Shown: positions 11,915 through 22,857 of the stretch, in pieces
How positions within the stretch are numbered: position 1 is the first letter of the stretch
How the letters are laid out: each line of letters starts with the position of its first letter
From: Oegoconia quadripuncta
Taxonomy: Eukaryota; Arthropoda; Insecta; Lepidoptera; Autostichidae
DNA: 64,000 nt
Direction of reading: 5' to 3'
Assembly: GCA_949316235.1 (NCBI GenBank)
Contig: OX438743.1
Location: 31,713,242 to 31,777,241 of the forward strand
Made by a program: the position numbers and the translations under genes
The notes under the pieces: generated by a model
Databases searched by the model: none
The model's input: the letters and a program-made list of their open reading frames with translations, nothing else
What the model was told of the DNA's origin: nothing

Positions 11915-12370
11915 TTGAACACTTTGAACCCACCGGGTATGCCATATCACAGACTTTTACTACGTGTGGGTGCACCTGTTATGTTATTGAGAAATTTAAA
12001 GCCACCCAAACTTTGTAACGGTACTAGGTTGCAAGTCAAGGCTTTGCACCGGAACGTAGTAGAGGCCACTATTTTAACAGGACCTGCTCAGGGAGAAACA
12101 GTGTTTGTACCGCGTATTCCATTAATACCAAATGATCTTCCCTTTGAATTCAAAAGGCTTCAGTTTCCACTAAAGGTCTGTTTTGCCATGACAATAAATA
12201 AGTCGCAGGGGCAAACTCTCAAATTCGCCGGAGTAGACCTACGACAGGACTGTTTCTCTCAAGGTCAGTTCTATGTGGCAGGCTCACGTGTAAGTTCACC
12301 TCAAAGTTTGGTTCTATTGCTACCACCTTCAAACATGGCAAAAAATGTTGTTTATAAGGAAGTACTTTAA
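11915..12370 (+). pseudogene. Helitron helicase, C-terminal fragment, copy 2
   Basis: It has the same 151-codon end of a PIF1-like Helitron helicase, with motif V (MTINKSQGQTL) and motif VI (YVAGSRVSS), and the same abrupt 5' boundary as the copy at 8521. Only two amino acids differ. The shared truncation point shows that it arose before the two elements separated. The ATPase half is missing, so any product would be inactive. Confidence 0.85.
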
Positions 12371-12599
12371 TAAATATAAACCAGAATTTTTCAGAAAGGT
12401 CTTTTAATGGATCCCTGTCTTAATTCATTTACCTGGCAAAACATCAACATGGTTCCACATACTTGTTATCTGCCCAGGGTCTTTTCCTGTTTGAGATAAA
12501 CTCTACATGGTAATTTTTCTGCTGAATGTATTCCCGTGGGAAAGTAATAAAGTGTTGATTCATGTAGTCTACGCGGACGAAGTCGCGGGCAGCTGCTAG

Positions 12600-12711
12600 T
12601 ATTTATATAAATATTCATGACGCAGGAATAAAAACTCAGGACTAGTGGGAGTCAACCCCGCAACCGTTGCTTTCGAAGGCAGGGACACCACCCGCTACAC
12701 CAATCGGTCGC
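12600..12711 (-). mobile_element. SINE family 1, 5' half (split by Helitron dimer)
   Basis: The minus strand reads the tRNA-like head (cgaccgattggtgtagcggg, then ggttgcggggttgactccc) and the 'cctgcgtcatgaatatttat' block. It continues the 3' half that stops at 5530. The complete copy at 17004 runs through the same point without a break. Confidence 0.75.
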
Positions 12712-12905
12712 CAAAGGTTCACTTTAAGGAATATTTATTGGTAACATGAGCTTGTAAATTCATTTCCTCTAATTTGTCCAATTATTTTAAAGTCAAGTTA
12801 ACCCTAAAATAGATCATAAACGTGACATGCGTGTCCACTTTATTATATACGCGGTTTTTTGCTACAGAGCGGAAAATACTACTATGCGCTACGTCGTAGC
12901 GCATA

Positions 12906-14991
12906 TCTAAATATATAAAGGAAGAAACTGACTGACTGACTGACTGACTGACTGACATATCAACGCACAGGCCAAACCGCTGGGTCTAGAGTTTCCAAAT
13001 TTGGCACGTAGGTTCCTTACGAGGTCTAGGGGAGCACTAAGAAAGGATTTTTCAAAATTCACCCTTTAAGGGGGTGAAACAGGGGTGGGAAGTTTGTATG
13101 AAGAAACAGTATAACTTGGACATTTCGACTATTTTCGACTCGAAACTTCGCAAGAGTACTCCTATGAACAAATAAGCTAATACATGTTTTGAGATTTTTC
13201 GAAAAACAACCCCCTGGGTTGTGAAATGGGGGTTAAAACCATAAAATCGATATTGGTGTCATTATTTAGGTTTTATGGGATGTTGATTATGAATATGACA
13301 TTTATTTTAAGTTAACCCTCTAGGGTTGAGATAGGGGTGGGGGTTGATACCATAAAAGTCAATATTGGTGTCATTATTTAGGTTTTTTGGGACGTTGATT
13401 ACGAAAATGCCATTTGTTTTGAAGCTAACCCCTTGGGGTTAGAGAATGAGATAAGGGTGAGTTGAGATTTTTCGAAAAACAGCCCCCTGGGGTGTGAAAT
13501 GGGGGTTGAAACCATAAAATCGGTATTGGTGTCGTTATTTAGGTTTTTTGGGATGTTGATTATGAAAATGACATTTATTTTAAGCCAACCCTCTAGGGGT
13601 GAGATAGGGGTGGGGGATGATACCAAAAGTGTCTATATTGGTGTCGTTATTTAGGTTTTTTGGGACGTTGATTGCGAAAATGATATTTATTTTGAAGCTA
13701 ACCCCTTACGGGTTGCGATAGTGGTAGGGGTTGAAATCACAAATTCAAATTGGTGTTAAAGTCGAAGAGTCAATGTCGAAGATTCAAATTCGAAATTCAA
13801 AGACGAAGGCTCAAAGTCGAAGGCTCAAATTCGAAGGCTCAAAGTCTAAGGCTGAAAGTCGAAGGCTCAAAGTCGAAGGCTCAAAGTCGAAGACTCAAAG
13901 TCGAAGGCTCAAAGTCAAAGGCTCAAAGACGAAGGCTCAAATTCGAAGGCTCGAAGTCGAAGGCTGAAAGTCGAAGGCTCAAAGTCGAAGACTCAAAGTC
14001 GAAGACTCAAAGTCGAAGACTCAAAGTCGAAAGCTCAAAGTCGAAGGCTCAAAGTCGAAGGCTCAAAATCGAAGGCTCAAAGACGAAGGCTCAAAGTCGA
14101 AGGCTCAAAGTCGAAGACTCAAAGTCGAAAAGTAAAATTTATAGTCAAAGTCATGTCAAAGTCATAGTCAAAATCATAGTCAAAGTCATAGTCAAAGTCA
14201 TAGTCAAAGTCATAGGCAAAGTCATAGTCAAAGTCATAGTCGAAGTCATAGTCAAAGTCATAGTCAAAGTCAAAGTCGTAGTCAATGTCATAGTCGAAGT
14301 CATAGTCAAAGTCATAGTCATAGTCAAAGGGGTGAATAGAGTTTCCAAATTTGGCACGTAGGTTCCTTACGAGGTCTAGGGGAGCACTAAGAAAGGATTT
14401 TTCAAAATTCACCCTTTAAGGGGGTGAAACAGGGGTGGGAAGTTTGTATGAAGAAACAGTATAACTTGGACATTTCGACTATTTTCGACTCGAAACTTCG
14501 CAAGAGTACTCCTATGAACAAATAAGCTAATACATGTTTTGAGATTTTACGAAAAACAACCCCCCGGGTTGTGAAATGGGGGCTAAAACCATAAAATCGA
14601 TATTGGTGTCGTTATTTAGGTTTTATGGGATGTTGATTATGAAAATGACATTTGTTTTAAGTTAACCCTCTAGGGTTGAGATAGGGGTGGGGGTTGCTAC
14701 CAAAAAAGTCTATATTGGACAACATGTTGTTGGTATAATATCCAAATAAGGAAGTACTTTAATAAATATAAACCAGAATTTTTCAGAAAGGTCTTTTAAT
14801 GGGTCCCTGTCTTAATTCATTTACCTGGCAAAACACCAACATGGTTCCACATACCTGTTATCTGCCCAGGGTCTTTTCCTGTTTGAGATAAACTCTACAT
14901 GGTAATTTTTCTGCTGAATGTATTCCCGTGGGAAAGTAATAAAGTGTTGATTCATGTAGTCTACGCGGACGAAGTCGCGGGCAGCAGCTAG
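12906..14991 (+). mobile_element. Helitron 3, internally deleted
   Basis: The 5' end TCTAAATATATAAAGGAAGA (A12905 before it) and the 3' CTAG at 14988-14991 (T14992 after it) match the dimer members. It holds one full internal unit from 12988 and a second partial one from 14339. At about 14712-14748 the sequence jumps from internal repeat to AAGGAAGTACTTTAA, the last codons of the helicase, so nearly the whole helicase remnant is deleted. It is non-autonomous. Confidence 0.9.
13755..14328 (+). repeat. Expanded minisatellite pair in Helitron 3
   Basis: This is the longest 14-mer array in the window (about 375 bp, with more sequence variants) followed by a 12-mer array of about 190 bp. It gives a 203-codon plus-strand frame and a 97-codon minus-strand Asp/Tyr/Phe frame, both pure repeat products. 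Confidence 0.9.
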
Positions 14992-16729
14992 TAGTATATA
15001 TTAGCTGAAGCGTTAATTGTACTCTACATACTTTCAAAAAAAAATAATCAAAATTATGATAAGTTGATAAAGAGATACTTTTCAATTAACTACCAATAAA
15101 CTTAATTTGGCGGTTGGTGAAATAAGCTTGGCTGATTCTTAACAAATTTGCTAGAATTTTCGCAGTGTGAACTCTGCCCTTATCATGTTAGAGAAGTGTT
15201 ATGTCATATTGTGAATGGAATCCCTGTGAAATCGTATTAAAATCATTCGTATCCTTACCTCTACTAAAATTTCAGAGTCACCTAATAAACAACTGGCATC
15301 CATTTTCAAAAGCTGTTCAAAGAATGAAGATAAACTAGTAGTACCTACTCGTATATCTGAATTATGTGGCTATGAAAGCTATTCTACATGTTTACTACAT
15401 TACGTACTTCCATTTCAGTGCGAAGTGAAATTGAGTGACATAACCTTTCCAGATAAAGAGATTTTCTATGTACTGTTCACATCCGATTATTGTGAATTCT
15501 TGTTTTACCTTTTTAGAGGTAGACTTGAATCTAACAAAGTTTATGTAATTATAGTTTTGAATTGTCATCATGGTATTCATGACATTCTATAAAGCTTAAT
15601 CAGATTAAAAAATTAATATACTTTTACTAAACAGTTTTATCTCCGTTCATATGACACACTTACTTCCCTCTCATTATAGTTAATACTGAGATAGCGGAGG
15701 AGTTAAATACATTTTTGGGGTAATATAAAGGTCTATAATAACGCGTATTATTTTTGAAGCCTTTTTCTCTTTTCCTAACATAGCGAGTTACCTGTCGCCC
15801 TTCGAATTAAGTTCCAAAATAAATTCCAACTTGTATTAGGACCACTAATGGTTTACTTCATGCTCGATTATTGGTTTTTGCTGATAATTCGATATAGCAG
15901 GTGTTGCAGTAAAGCTTTGAAGCTAGGCTGTCAAATGTCGTATGTAGGAAAAAATTCTTTTATTATTCCTGCTTGAAAAGTGTTTCATTACAGCTTTGCG
16001 CATAAGTACTAACGTGTATATTTTTATCCCTAACGGGACTGAAGCTGGCTTCCTAACGTTTTAATAATGCAATAACATAAGTATTAACTTTAAATATAAT
16101 TTATATCCTACACGACATGATACACCTAAGCATACTTTAGAAGAATATGTAAATTTTTGTTTCGTGCATGTAAAATGGATACTTCCACATACGGTTGCGT
16201 TTACCGCCTCATGCAATATTCAATGTGACTTCCATCAAGCTAGCGCGGGTTTTATATGGAAATTGTCCCAGTGGTGTCAGTCGGCGTAACCAAGTTTGCG
16301 CAAATTTGATTTGCTATCTGTTTTTACCGTCGATCGAGTCGAGATATTTTATATTTAAGTACCTCCTTTACTTGTCAGCATAAAAATCAAGTATGATTGA
16401 GGTCAAATGCTAACCCGTTGTACATTTCCTTGTTATCCCTAAGCAGGAAAATATATTCACTGTCTGTCATCAGCCTTCTCGACTCCTGGCGCAATATCTA
16501 TATAGTTTTCGTATAATAAAATTTACAGTTGGTAGGTGTAGGTATGATGCAATCTAGATGCAACCTGTTCCAAAACAGTTTTAAATTTATATGTTATAAA
16601 CTTTTCATACAAAAATTAAAAATGTCAAACCAGAAGTAATAATAAAATAAAATATTATACATGCAAATTCATGCCAATTAATAATCCATCTTAACTTTAT
16701 TACTTATTCGTGTCGATGGCGGGTACAAG
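14992..16729. other. Unannotated intergenic sequence
   Basis: No gene recognised. A short plus-strand piece at about 16391-16432 (gattgaggtcaaatgctaac) matches the 3' end of SINE family 4. Short frames at 15395 (minus) and 16195 (plus) have no recognisable motif. Confidence 0.45.
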
Positions 16730-16905
16730 TACGAACCCGTCGTGCATAAAAAAAAACGTGTAAAATTTTTGGAGCTCAGTAATTAGCCACGTGAACCTTA
16801 TTGGCATTGTATAGGTCTTCAAGCGTGCAAGTGGTTGGGCACGCGGGGCATGTAAGGAGATGGGCCACAGTTTGCGGGGAAGCACCATACTCACATCGAT
16901 TGCTT
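16730..16905 (-). pseudogene. LINE ORF2 C-terminal zinc-binding relic
   Basis: The minus strand reads CEYGASPQTVAHLLTCPACP and then TTCTLEDLYNANKVHVANY. This is the CxxG...HLLxCPxCPxxC pattern typical of the extreme C-terminus of insect non-LTR retrotransposon ORF2 proteins. Nothing upstream of it is retained, so it is a dead 5'-truncated copy. Confidence 0.65.
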
Positions 16906-17003
16906 GTTTCGTGTACAGTTTACACAGACCAAGTGTGTTTATTGGTCTGTGACATTTTACACAGTATATCGTATATTTTTATATGCCGTCGATTAGTTAG
17001 CAT

Positions 17004-17198
17004 ATAAATATTTCGGACACTTACACCAAACATCTACTCCCAAACTAAGCAAAGCATGTACTATGGGTTCTAAATAACGGATACGTACATAAATATTTAT
17101 ATAAACGTCCATGACTCGGGAATAAATGTTCGTATTCATTACACAAACACTGTTGGTTTCGCTGACAGGGTCACTATCCACTACACCAATCGGTCGTT
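17004..17198 (-). mobile_element. SINE family 1, near-complete copy
   Basis: On the minus strand the tRNA-like head (CGACCGATTGGTGTAGTGGA) is followed by all the body blocks in order, ending at 'ggtgtaagtgtccgaaatat'. It is a useful reference for the copy broken by the Helitron dimer. Confidence 0.8.
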
Positions 17199-17992
17199 AT
17201 GAAAGCTGTTAATATGGTTTATTGTTAAAGATCAGAAATATATCATTCCTAAAGAAAAAAAATGTTGTCAATTGCCATACGCATTGACTCTATTGCATAG
17301 CTGGGTAGATTTGTGGTATCCTCAAAGATAATAGGTAGACACATGACATCATTATCAGCCTTCTCTATTCCATTTTTGAATGTGTCTGTGGCATCACCAA
17401 AGTTATCACCATTGGTCAGACTATTTCACTCCATTGTAATTTCGCTCTATTGAACGCCTTCCTATTTTTTTCCAAATTTCATTATTTGGGTGTAATACTG
17501 AACTTAATTGGTGGCGTGTGACAAAATAATACCACTCAAAGTATTTTTAACACAGTTTATTGAAAATAATAAACTCTTGTTCCTCCACGATTTACAATCG
17601 AAAATATTAAATTTTAGCGTAACTACAACATCATTTACAGTAAAATGTTTTTCTTTACAATATTCAAAGCTTTACATTAATTTTTTTATCTACATTTGAT
17701 TTTCATCAGCTGAGTGGTCGGTCCACGTAAGGATTATTAATGGAGTGTTTTGATGAGTTCGTAAAAGACTGTGTAAAAAGAACGACAGGAAAGTCATTTC
17801 AGGATATTTTACGACGTATTGAGGTCGCGGGTACATGTAAGATTTACAAATAGTATTAATAGGAAAGGGGACTCTTTTATTTTTTTTGTAAACGTGTCAA
17901 TGCTAAGTACTACCAACGAAATCGTATTTACAGGGTGGACTCTTAAATTCAATGTTGAAACTTATATAAACGTGTTATATCTCTATATGTAC
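17199..17992. other. Unannotated intergenic sequence
   Basis: AT-rich. A 63-codon frame at 17508-17699 is unrecognised. No other feature seen. Confidence 0.4.
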
Positions 17993-18181
17993 CAGTGGCG
18001 TGCACAGCGTTTTGTCACAGGGTAGGCAGAATGATAAAATGTGCTTTTAATTGAGAAAACTACAAGTAACAATCTTTGCTTTTTATGAATCAGCTGTCTT
18101 GAAAATGCATTTCGAGGAAAGCTTACAAATTGCTAGGGCAGGCAATGCCTTTCTGCCCGTGTGGAGCTAGGGCACGCCACT
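17993..18181. mobile_element. MITE-like element with AGTGGCGTGC ends
   Basis: It begins AGTGGCGTGCACAGCG and ends with the inverted GCACGCCACT, about 189 bp overall. The ends are short inverted repeats and the interior is non-coding. A hAT-like or related cut-and-paste origin is possible, but no clean target duplication is visible. Confidence 0.6.
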
Positions 18182-21100
18182 TATAATGTGTAGATTTCCT
18201 CTGGTTAAAGATATGATTCCTGCCCGAGCTCTACATCACTATTTTCAATTCTTCACCTTTATGTTTATGTTCATATAAGTAGTCATCCAAACACTCCGTT
18301 AAAACTGACAGCCGGGTATTTAAGCATTTGTGCCAAAAGTGTACTTTGCGCTTATGAAAGCGAAATATATCTACATTGATTTGACCCTGAAAGCTGCATG
18401 TTTCCTCTATTTCAAATATTTAATTCAATATTACTATTAATATACTTTATTGGCACTTTAAACAATAATTTAGTAATAATAAGTTTATTTACAAGTGTAT
18501 TTAATATTTGAAAATTCGGTCACAAAATAGACAGATGAAACAAAATATTCACGTCAGTGAGAAACGTAGTTTAAGTTAAATCGCTTTAAATTATTTGTTT
18601 CTTAAATTATAATTAAAACGGATAAATACCTTAATTGGTTCCTCGAGTTTTCATTAATTGAAACACGTGCGTCTCTAATTAGCCAAAATATTCTAAATTT
18701 TATATAACAATATTACATTAATATCACTTTTGAATAATTACCATGTACATGTACATATCGTAATTTAGTCATTTGGGTAAATCGTGTTAATTCGGTATAG
18801 GTTGACAAATTACATGACGACATATCTACCCTTAGCATTACTTTAAAATATTACAACATCCATTGACATTTTTTGTTAATTGGATTGGATTACATATTCT
18901 AATAGTAAGCAACCTACACCGAAATAATACTACGTCTAAGTTGAAACTTATTTCAAAATTTAGTGTAATCGGCTCCTATAAAACTGTCGTGCACCATAGA
19001 TTTAATTGGTACATCGTATAGGTATTGCTTCTCATTGAATATTAAATTATATGAAATCCCTTTGAAGTATCTGACGTATTACGTATATTTTCAGACAGCT
19101 TAACTTACCTTTTATTTGTAACCGTTTTCAATTAAAAAAATAGGAAGTCTATGTTCGGCTGTATGTATTTTCTTATGTTAAGTGTATGGTGAGACGCAAT
19201 ATCTATGCGACATAAGATTTCTCTATCTATAAAAGAACGATACAAGGCACTGCCTCATATCATACCTCATTTATTTTATTAAATATTATAACAACAAGCG
19301 ATTATTTCAAATTTGCAAGGTGTTTTCGAGATAGATGAGAATACTTTTTTCTGTCGAAGTCAAACCAATATAGACTTGTCTAAAGACAAATTATCCAAAT
19401 GTCATAAATGTGATTGTAATAATTTATATCCAAATCTTATAGAGCTTGAGTTGTGAGACATGGTCACGATTTATACCAATGTTTTTAGCTCCGAGTAAAA
19501 TTTTAAATCTATGGGAAACCTTCAGCAGTGGTCGTCCTGTGGCTGATAAGGTGATGATGATGGTTAATGAACAGGCCTCATATAAAAAACAAAATGTTCT
19601 CTGTATTTCATAACTAAAAAGATTATTAAATGATCTACAAATGTATTATTATGAATTTCTTATACACTGGCGTTCTAAGTATATTCTCCGACGCAATGAA
19701 ATTCACAGTGCCAATTCTCTAAAATTTCTCTCTCTCTCAGTAAAAAATCTAATACGAGTAGTCTATGTTGTACACATATATAAATAATTTTCCTCTTTAG
19801 AGCGTTCTGCACTTGATTTTGGAAAAATTTAACCCTTATACGATCACTTTCTTGTCCGTCCGTCCGTTGTTGAAGTTGAAAATAATACTGAATTTGACTG
19901 TAGTATTCCTTCTCGTACCAGAAGTCCTACTCGTACTTAACTTTCCTTTTTTTTATCAAAACAAATTTTACTATTGTAGTACCCTTTTAAAAAGAGCCAT
20001 CCTTGAGTTTCTTGTATGTTATGTTTCTGGGATACGTACAGCCATGTGAAGGTATTGTAATTTAAGTTACGTAAAGGCGATTTCAACGGATCACTTTGTA
20101 TATATAAATTGATTTTTAATTTGAACTTGATGCTAAAGTTATTGCATGCTCTATTACCTTCAAATCTAAGTTACAAGCCTTTCGTCCAACCAAAGGTCTC
20201 AATACAGTTATGTTAAAATATAGTCCCTGTGATATAGATCCAGTTAAATAACACTTCAATTATCCAGGGTCATAAATGCAAAATTATATAAAAATACTTC
20301 TGAAACAGGAATTTTCTTAATATACGTGCAAGAACCATATCAACATGGATAGTCTACCCTTTTGGAAACCTTTTTGAATAATTAAATAAATTTTACCCTA
20401 CTCAACAGTTATTTAGACTGTAGCTGTAGCCTCTACCCAATGATATCCGAAAAATGGTAACGAAATTGTAAAAATATTATTACTTTCACGACTTTAGATG
20501 ACCTGCTGAGGACGTAATCGTCAGGTGATTATTTCGTAAAAGAGTCCGGGAGATATCAAAGTTTATTTAAACGTATATGAAAGTTAAAGGTCATCAATTA
20601 ATAACTTTTTCAAAAAGAAAAGCCATTTCCGAAATTTTAAGTTTAGCTACTACCTAATATTTTATTTCTTCTACTGCCAGTAAAGATATTTAAATAAAAA
20701 TACATTTAAATGAATACGCCCTAAAATCACAAAAACGATGCGTTCACAAAAATTATTTATTTTTAAATTCAAAGACTTTTGTTTTATTCAATGATTTTTT
20801 CAGGATAACCTTAGATGAACCTAAAGGACACATGCGTAGATGCACCAGGATTTAGAACTAAATAAATATGGATTAGGGATACTCGCGATAACTAAAAAGT
20901 GTTATCATATCTCTAATATTTACGAAATAACCGTTTATATTAAGTAATCTCGCTAATCTCTCAAACAACCTTTATTCAGTATACATTTAACAATATATGT
21001 ATATCTATACATAACAAAAAGTTCTTTTCATACTAATTGTGGTGAAGAGGAAATAACATTTTGTTATGTCGTTTGTAGAGGCATGAAACATTAAACAAAT

Positions 21101-21746
21101 GACCATCGTAACGAAAAAGATATGAAAAAAGAAGCCTTGAAGTTGATGAGAGGCGTTTCGGTTTTTTTGACGAATTCATTATTTTACGACAAGTGCAAAA
21201 AGGGAAGATACAAGGGAGGGAATACTTTTACTTTTTTTACATGAATATTAAAATTCGGTTTTATGTATAGGTAAGGACGGTGGGTAACATTAAGCTTTGA
21301 GTGAAGAAGGTTTGGTATTCATAAATGTGAATATCTGGGATACGATCAGAATAGTATAATTAGAAAATAGGTCGTGAGTTTGTGGTAATTTATTTTAATA
21401 AACAAAATATATTTCGACAGAATTTCAATAAACAATTTAAACTTTGTGTATTTGTTTGTAGAGACGGATTAGTTCATATTTTCATATAGTTCGAATCATA
21501 CTTAATCGAAATTTAGTATAATTCCAATTCCATAATCTATTCACGTACCTACATCTATCAAATGTGAATAATTGCGCAAGCTCATTCTTCCAATGTTTAG
21601 ACAATTCCAAAGCGAATTTAATACATACCTACTTAGTCTATCTCACTTTATAAATTACATATGGCCACCTTCACGTACTGAACGTCTTATATGAACAATT
21701 TATTGCACCATAAAAAGTCACTTATCGGCTGAGATTCATTAAGACG
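18182..21746. other. Gene-free sequence downstream of the TMEM151 stop
   Basis: Strongly AT-rich, without recognisable coding frames or repeats. The part next to 21747 must include the 3' UTR of the minus-strand gene. A minus-strand AATAAA at 21699-21704, about 45 nt past the stop, is a candidate polyadenylation signal; others further away cannot be excluded. Confidence 0.45.
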
Positions 21747-22652
21747 CTATAGCGGTGTTTCGTCACCCGACTCACTATATGGCAATCTCACTACTTTACT
21801 ACCCGCTAACACTCCCACACCTTCTAAACAGGACCTTCTATTTGCCAAAACATCTCTCAAAAACGCTCGCCTTGGTCCAGATAGGTCAGTACCAGTAATA
21901 GACCTCGTCAGCTTCCTCAGTGCGGGAAGTTTCAATGCTTCCTCGTAAGAAGGTGGCTCATCTGTAGGCGTTGTTTGAGCACGACCACCGAATGGATCTC
22001 TTGAACACGTGGGAGATAATTCCCGAGAGAAATATAACATGTTCTCACCATTTCTTCTATTCTCATACTCGGCCATTGGTTGGTAATTAATAGGACTGTT
22101 GGATGCTCTGAATTCTTCCAGAATTTGTCTTGCACTTCTAGCGGTCGAGAGTACTCCCGCCCAGGATCTTCTGTTTTGTTGCTTAGCTTCGTTTGACCTG
22201 GCACTAGCAGCTATGTTATAACTGGAGTGTGTGCCAGCAATGCCCCCTCTTGGCCTTCGCGTAGGTTCATCGAATGATGCTGCCTTAACGTTTGGCCTGT
22301 TAGGTCTTGTTTCGGTTTCCATATTGACTAATACTCCACTATTGGGGATAACTTCGGCAGGATCTTCTCTGACTGCTGCGTCAATGCGCAAAGCTTCCGA
22401 GTACGAGGGAACTAAGGTACAGTTGCCCCGAATGGCGGCGAATAATTCAAGACTATCAACAGTGGAAGCGTGAGAAAGAGGGAGGGCTCGTGTTGGACGG
22501 GGTACGGAACAAAGTACAGCACTCTGCTCATCAGCTAGGGCCCACGCGTAGTTTGTTGCAGGAACCGGTGGTAAAGTATCAGATAAATGTGTATCTATAT
22601 CCAACTGGCGGCTCGGATCCAACTCGTAGTTTGTACCGAAAATCTTTGTTAT
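21747..22652 (-). CDS. TMEM151: TMEM151 exon 7 (last): KIFG segment and cytosolic-type tail
   Basis: The acceptor TTTGCAG precedes ITKIFGTNYELDPSR, and 301 codons run to TAG at 21747-21749. After the short conserved KIFG segment the sequence is polar and low in hydrophobic residues, as expected for a soluble tail. It contains a PPxY motif (DEPPSYEEALKLP) and a related VPSYSEALRI; such motifs bind WW domains of NEDD4-type ubiquitin ligases, which suggests turnover control here (inference). A methionine four codons upstream of the acceptor (MYLQ) is intronic and should not be used as a start. Confidence 0.88.
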   Translation of the reverse strand: MTKIFGTNYELDPSRQLDIDTHLSDTLPPVPATNYAWALADEQSAVLCSVPRPTRALPLSHASTVDSLELFAAIRGNCTLVPSYSEALRIDAAVREDPAEVIPNSGVLVNMETETRPNRPNVKAASFDEPTRRPRGGIAGTHSSYNIAASARSNEAKQQNRRSWAGVLSTARSARQILEEFRASNSPINYQPMAEYENRRNGENMLYFSRELSPTCSRDPFGGRAQTTPTDEPPSYEEALKLPALRKLTRSITGTDLSGPRRAFLRDVLANRRSCLEGVGVLAGSKVVRLPYSESGDETPL

Positions 22653-22736
22653 CTGCAAATACATAAGTACACTTACCTAAATAAGTAATACTCATAATCG
22701 TAAAGCGAAACAGGGGAGTAATGAAAATTTACAGAC

Positions 22737-22857
22737 CGTGTAATGTACGTAGGCCGTATTACATTCTATAACGATGCGAAGCGGCCATGACAATAATAAA
22801 CAAGACAGCGTCCAAAATAGTAATTGAGACGAGTACCAGGCACAGCGATCAGTATCC
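22737..22857 (-). CDS. TMEM151: TMEM151 exon 6: membrane segment SWPLR
   Basis: The acceptor TTTTTCAG comes before 22857, whose first G completes an Arg codon. The exon codes for DTDRCAWYSSQLLFWTLS and LLLSWPLRIVIECNTAYVHY, a hydrophobic segment with the family hallmark SWPLR followed by AYVHY. The phase-0 junction at ACG|GTCTGT gives YVHYT-ITKIFG. A stronger-looking donor GTAAAT four bases further on would break the frame. The intron to exon 7 is only 84 nt. Confidence 0.85.

Larger units (their letters stand above)
9206..12599 (+). mobile_element. Helitron 2 (second unit of a tandem dimer)
   Basis: It starts TCTAAATATATAAAGGAAGA at 9206, directly after the CTAG of Helitron 1, and ends CTAG at 12596-12599 followed by T12600. 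The body has internal units starting at 9291, 10499 and 11444. The second is only about 945 bp, against about 1.2 kb elsewhere. The 3' region (helicase fragment, 'cctggcaaaacatcaacatg' and terminal hairpin) is nearly identical to Helitron 1. Confidence 0.9.

Noticed and set aside
6376..14328. Direct repeats that at first sight resemble a CRISPR array
   Set aside because: The units are contiguous 12- and 14-mers without unique spacers, there are no cas genes, and the host is an insect. They are minisatellites.
7837..14412. Minus-strand frames of MTLT or DYDF repeats
   Set aside because: They are the reverse reading of the 12-bp minisatellite. No start context, domain or codon signal supports a gene.
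22231..22473. 80-codon plus-strand frame
   Set aside because: Antisense shadow of TMEM151 exon 7.
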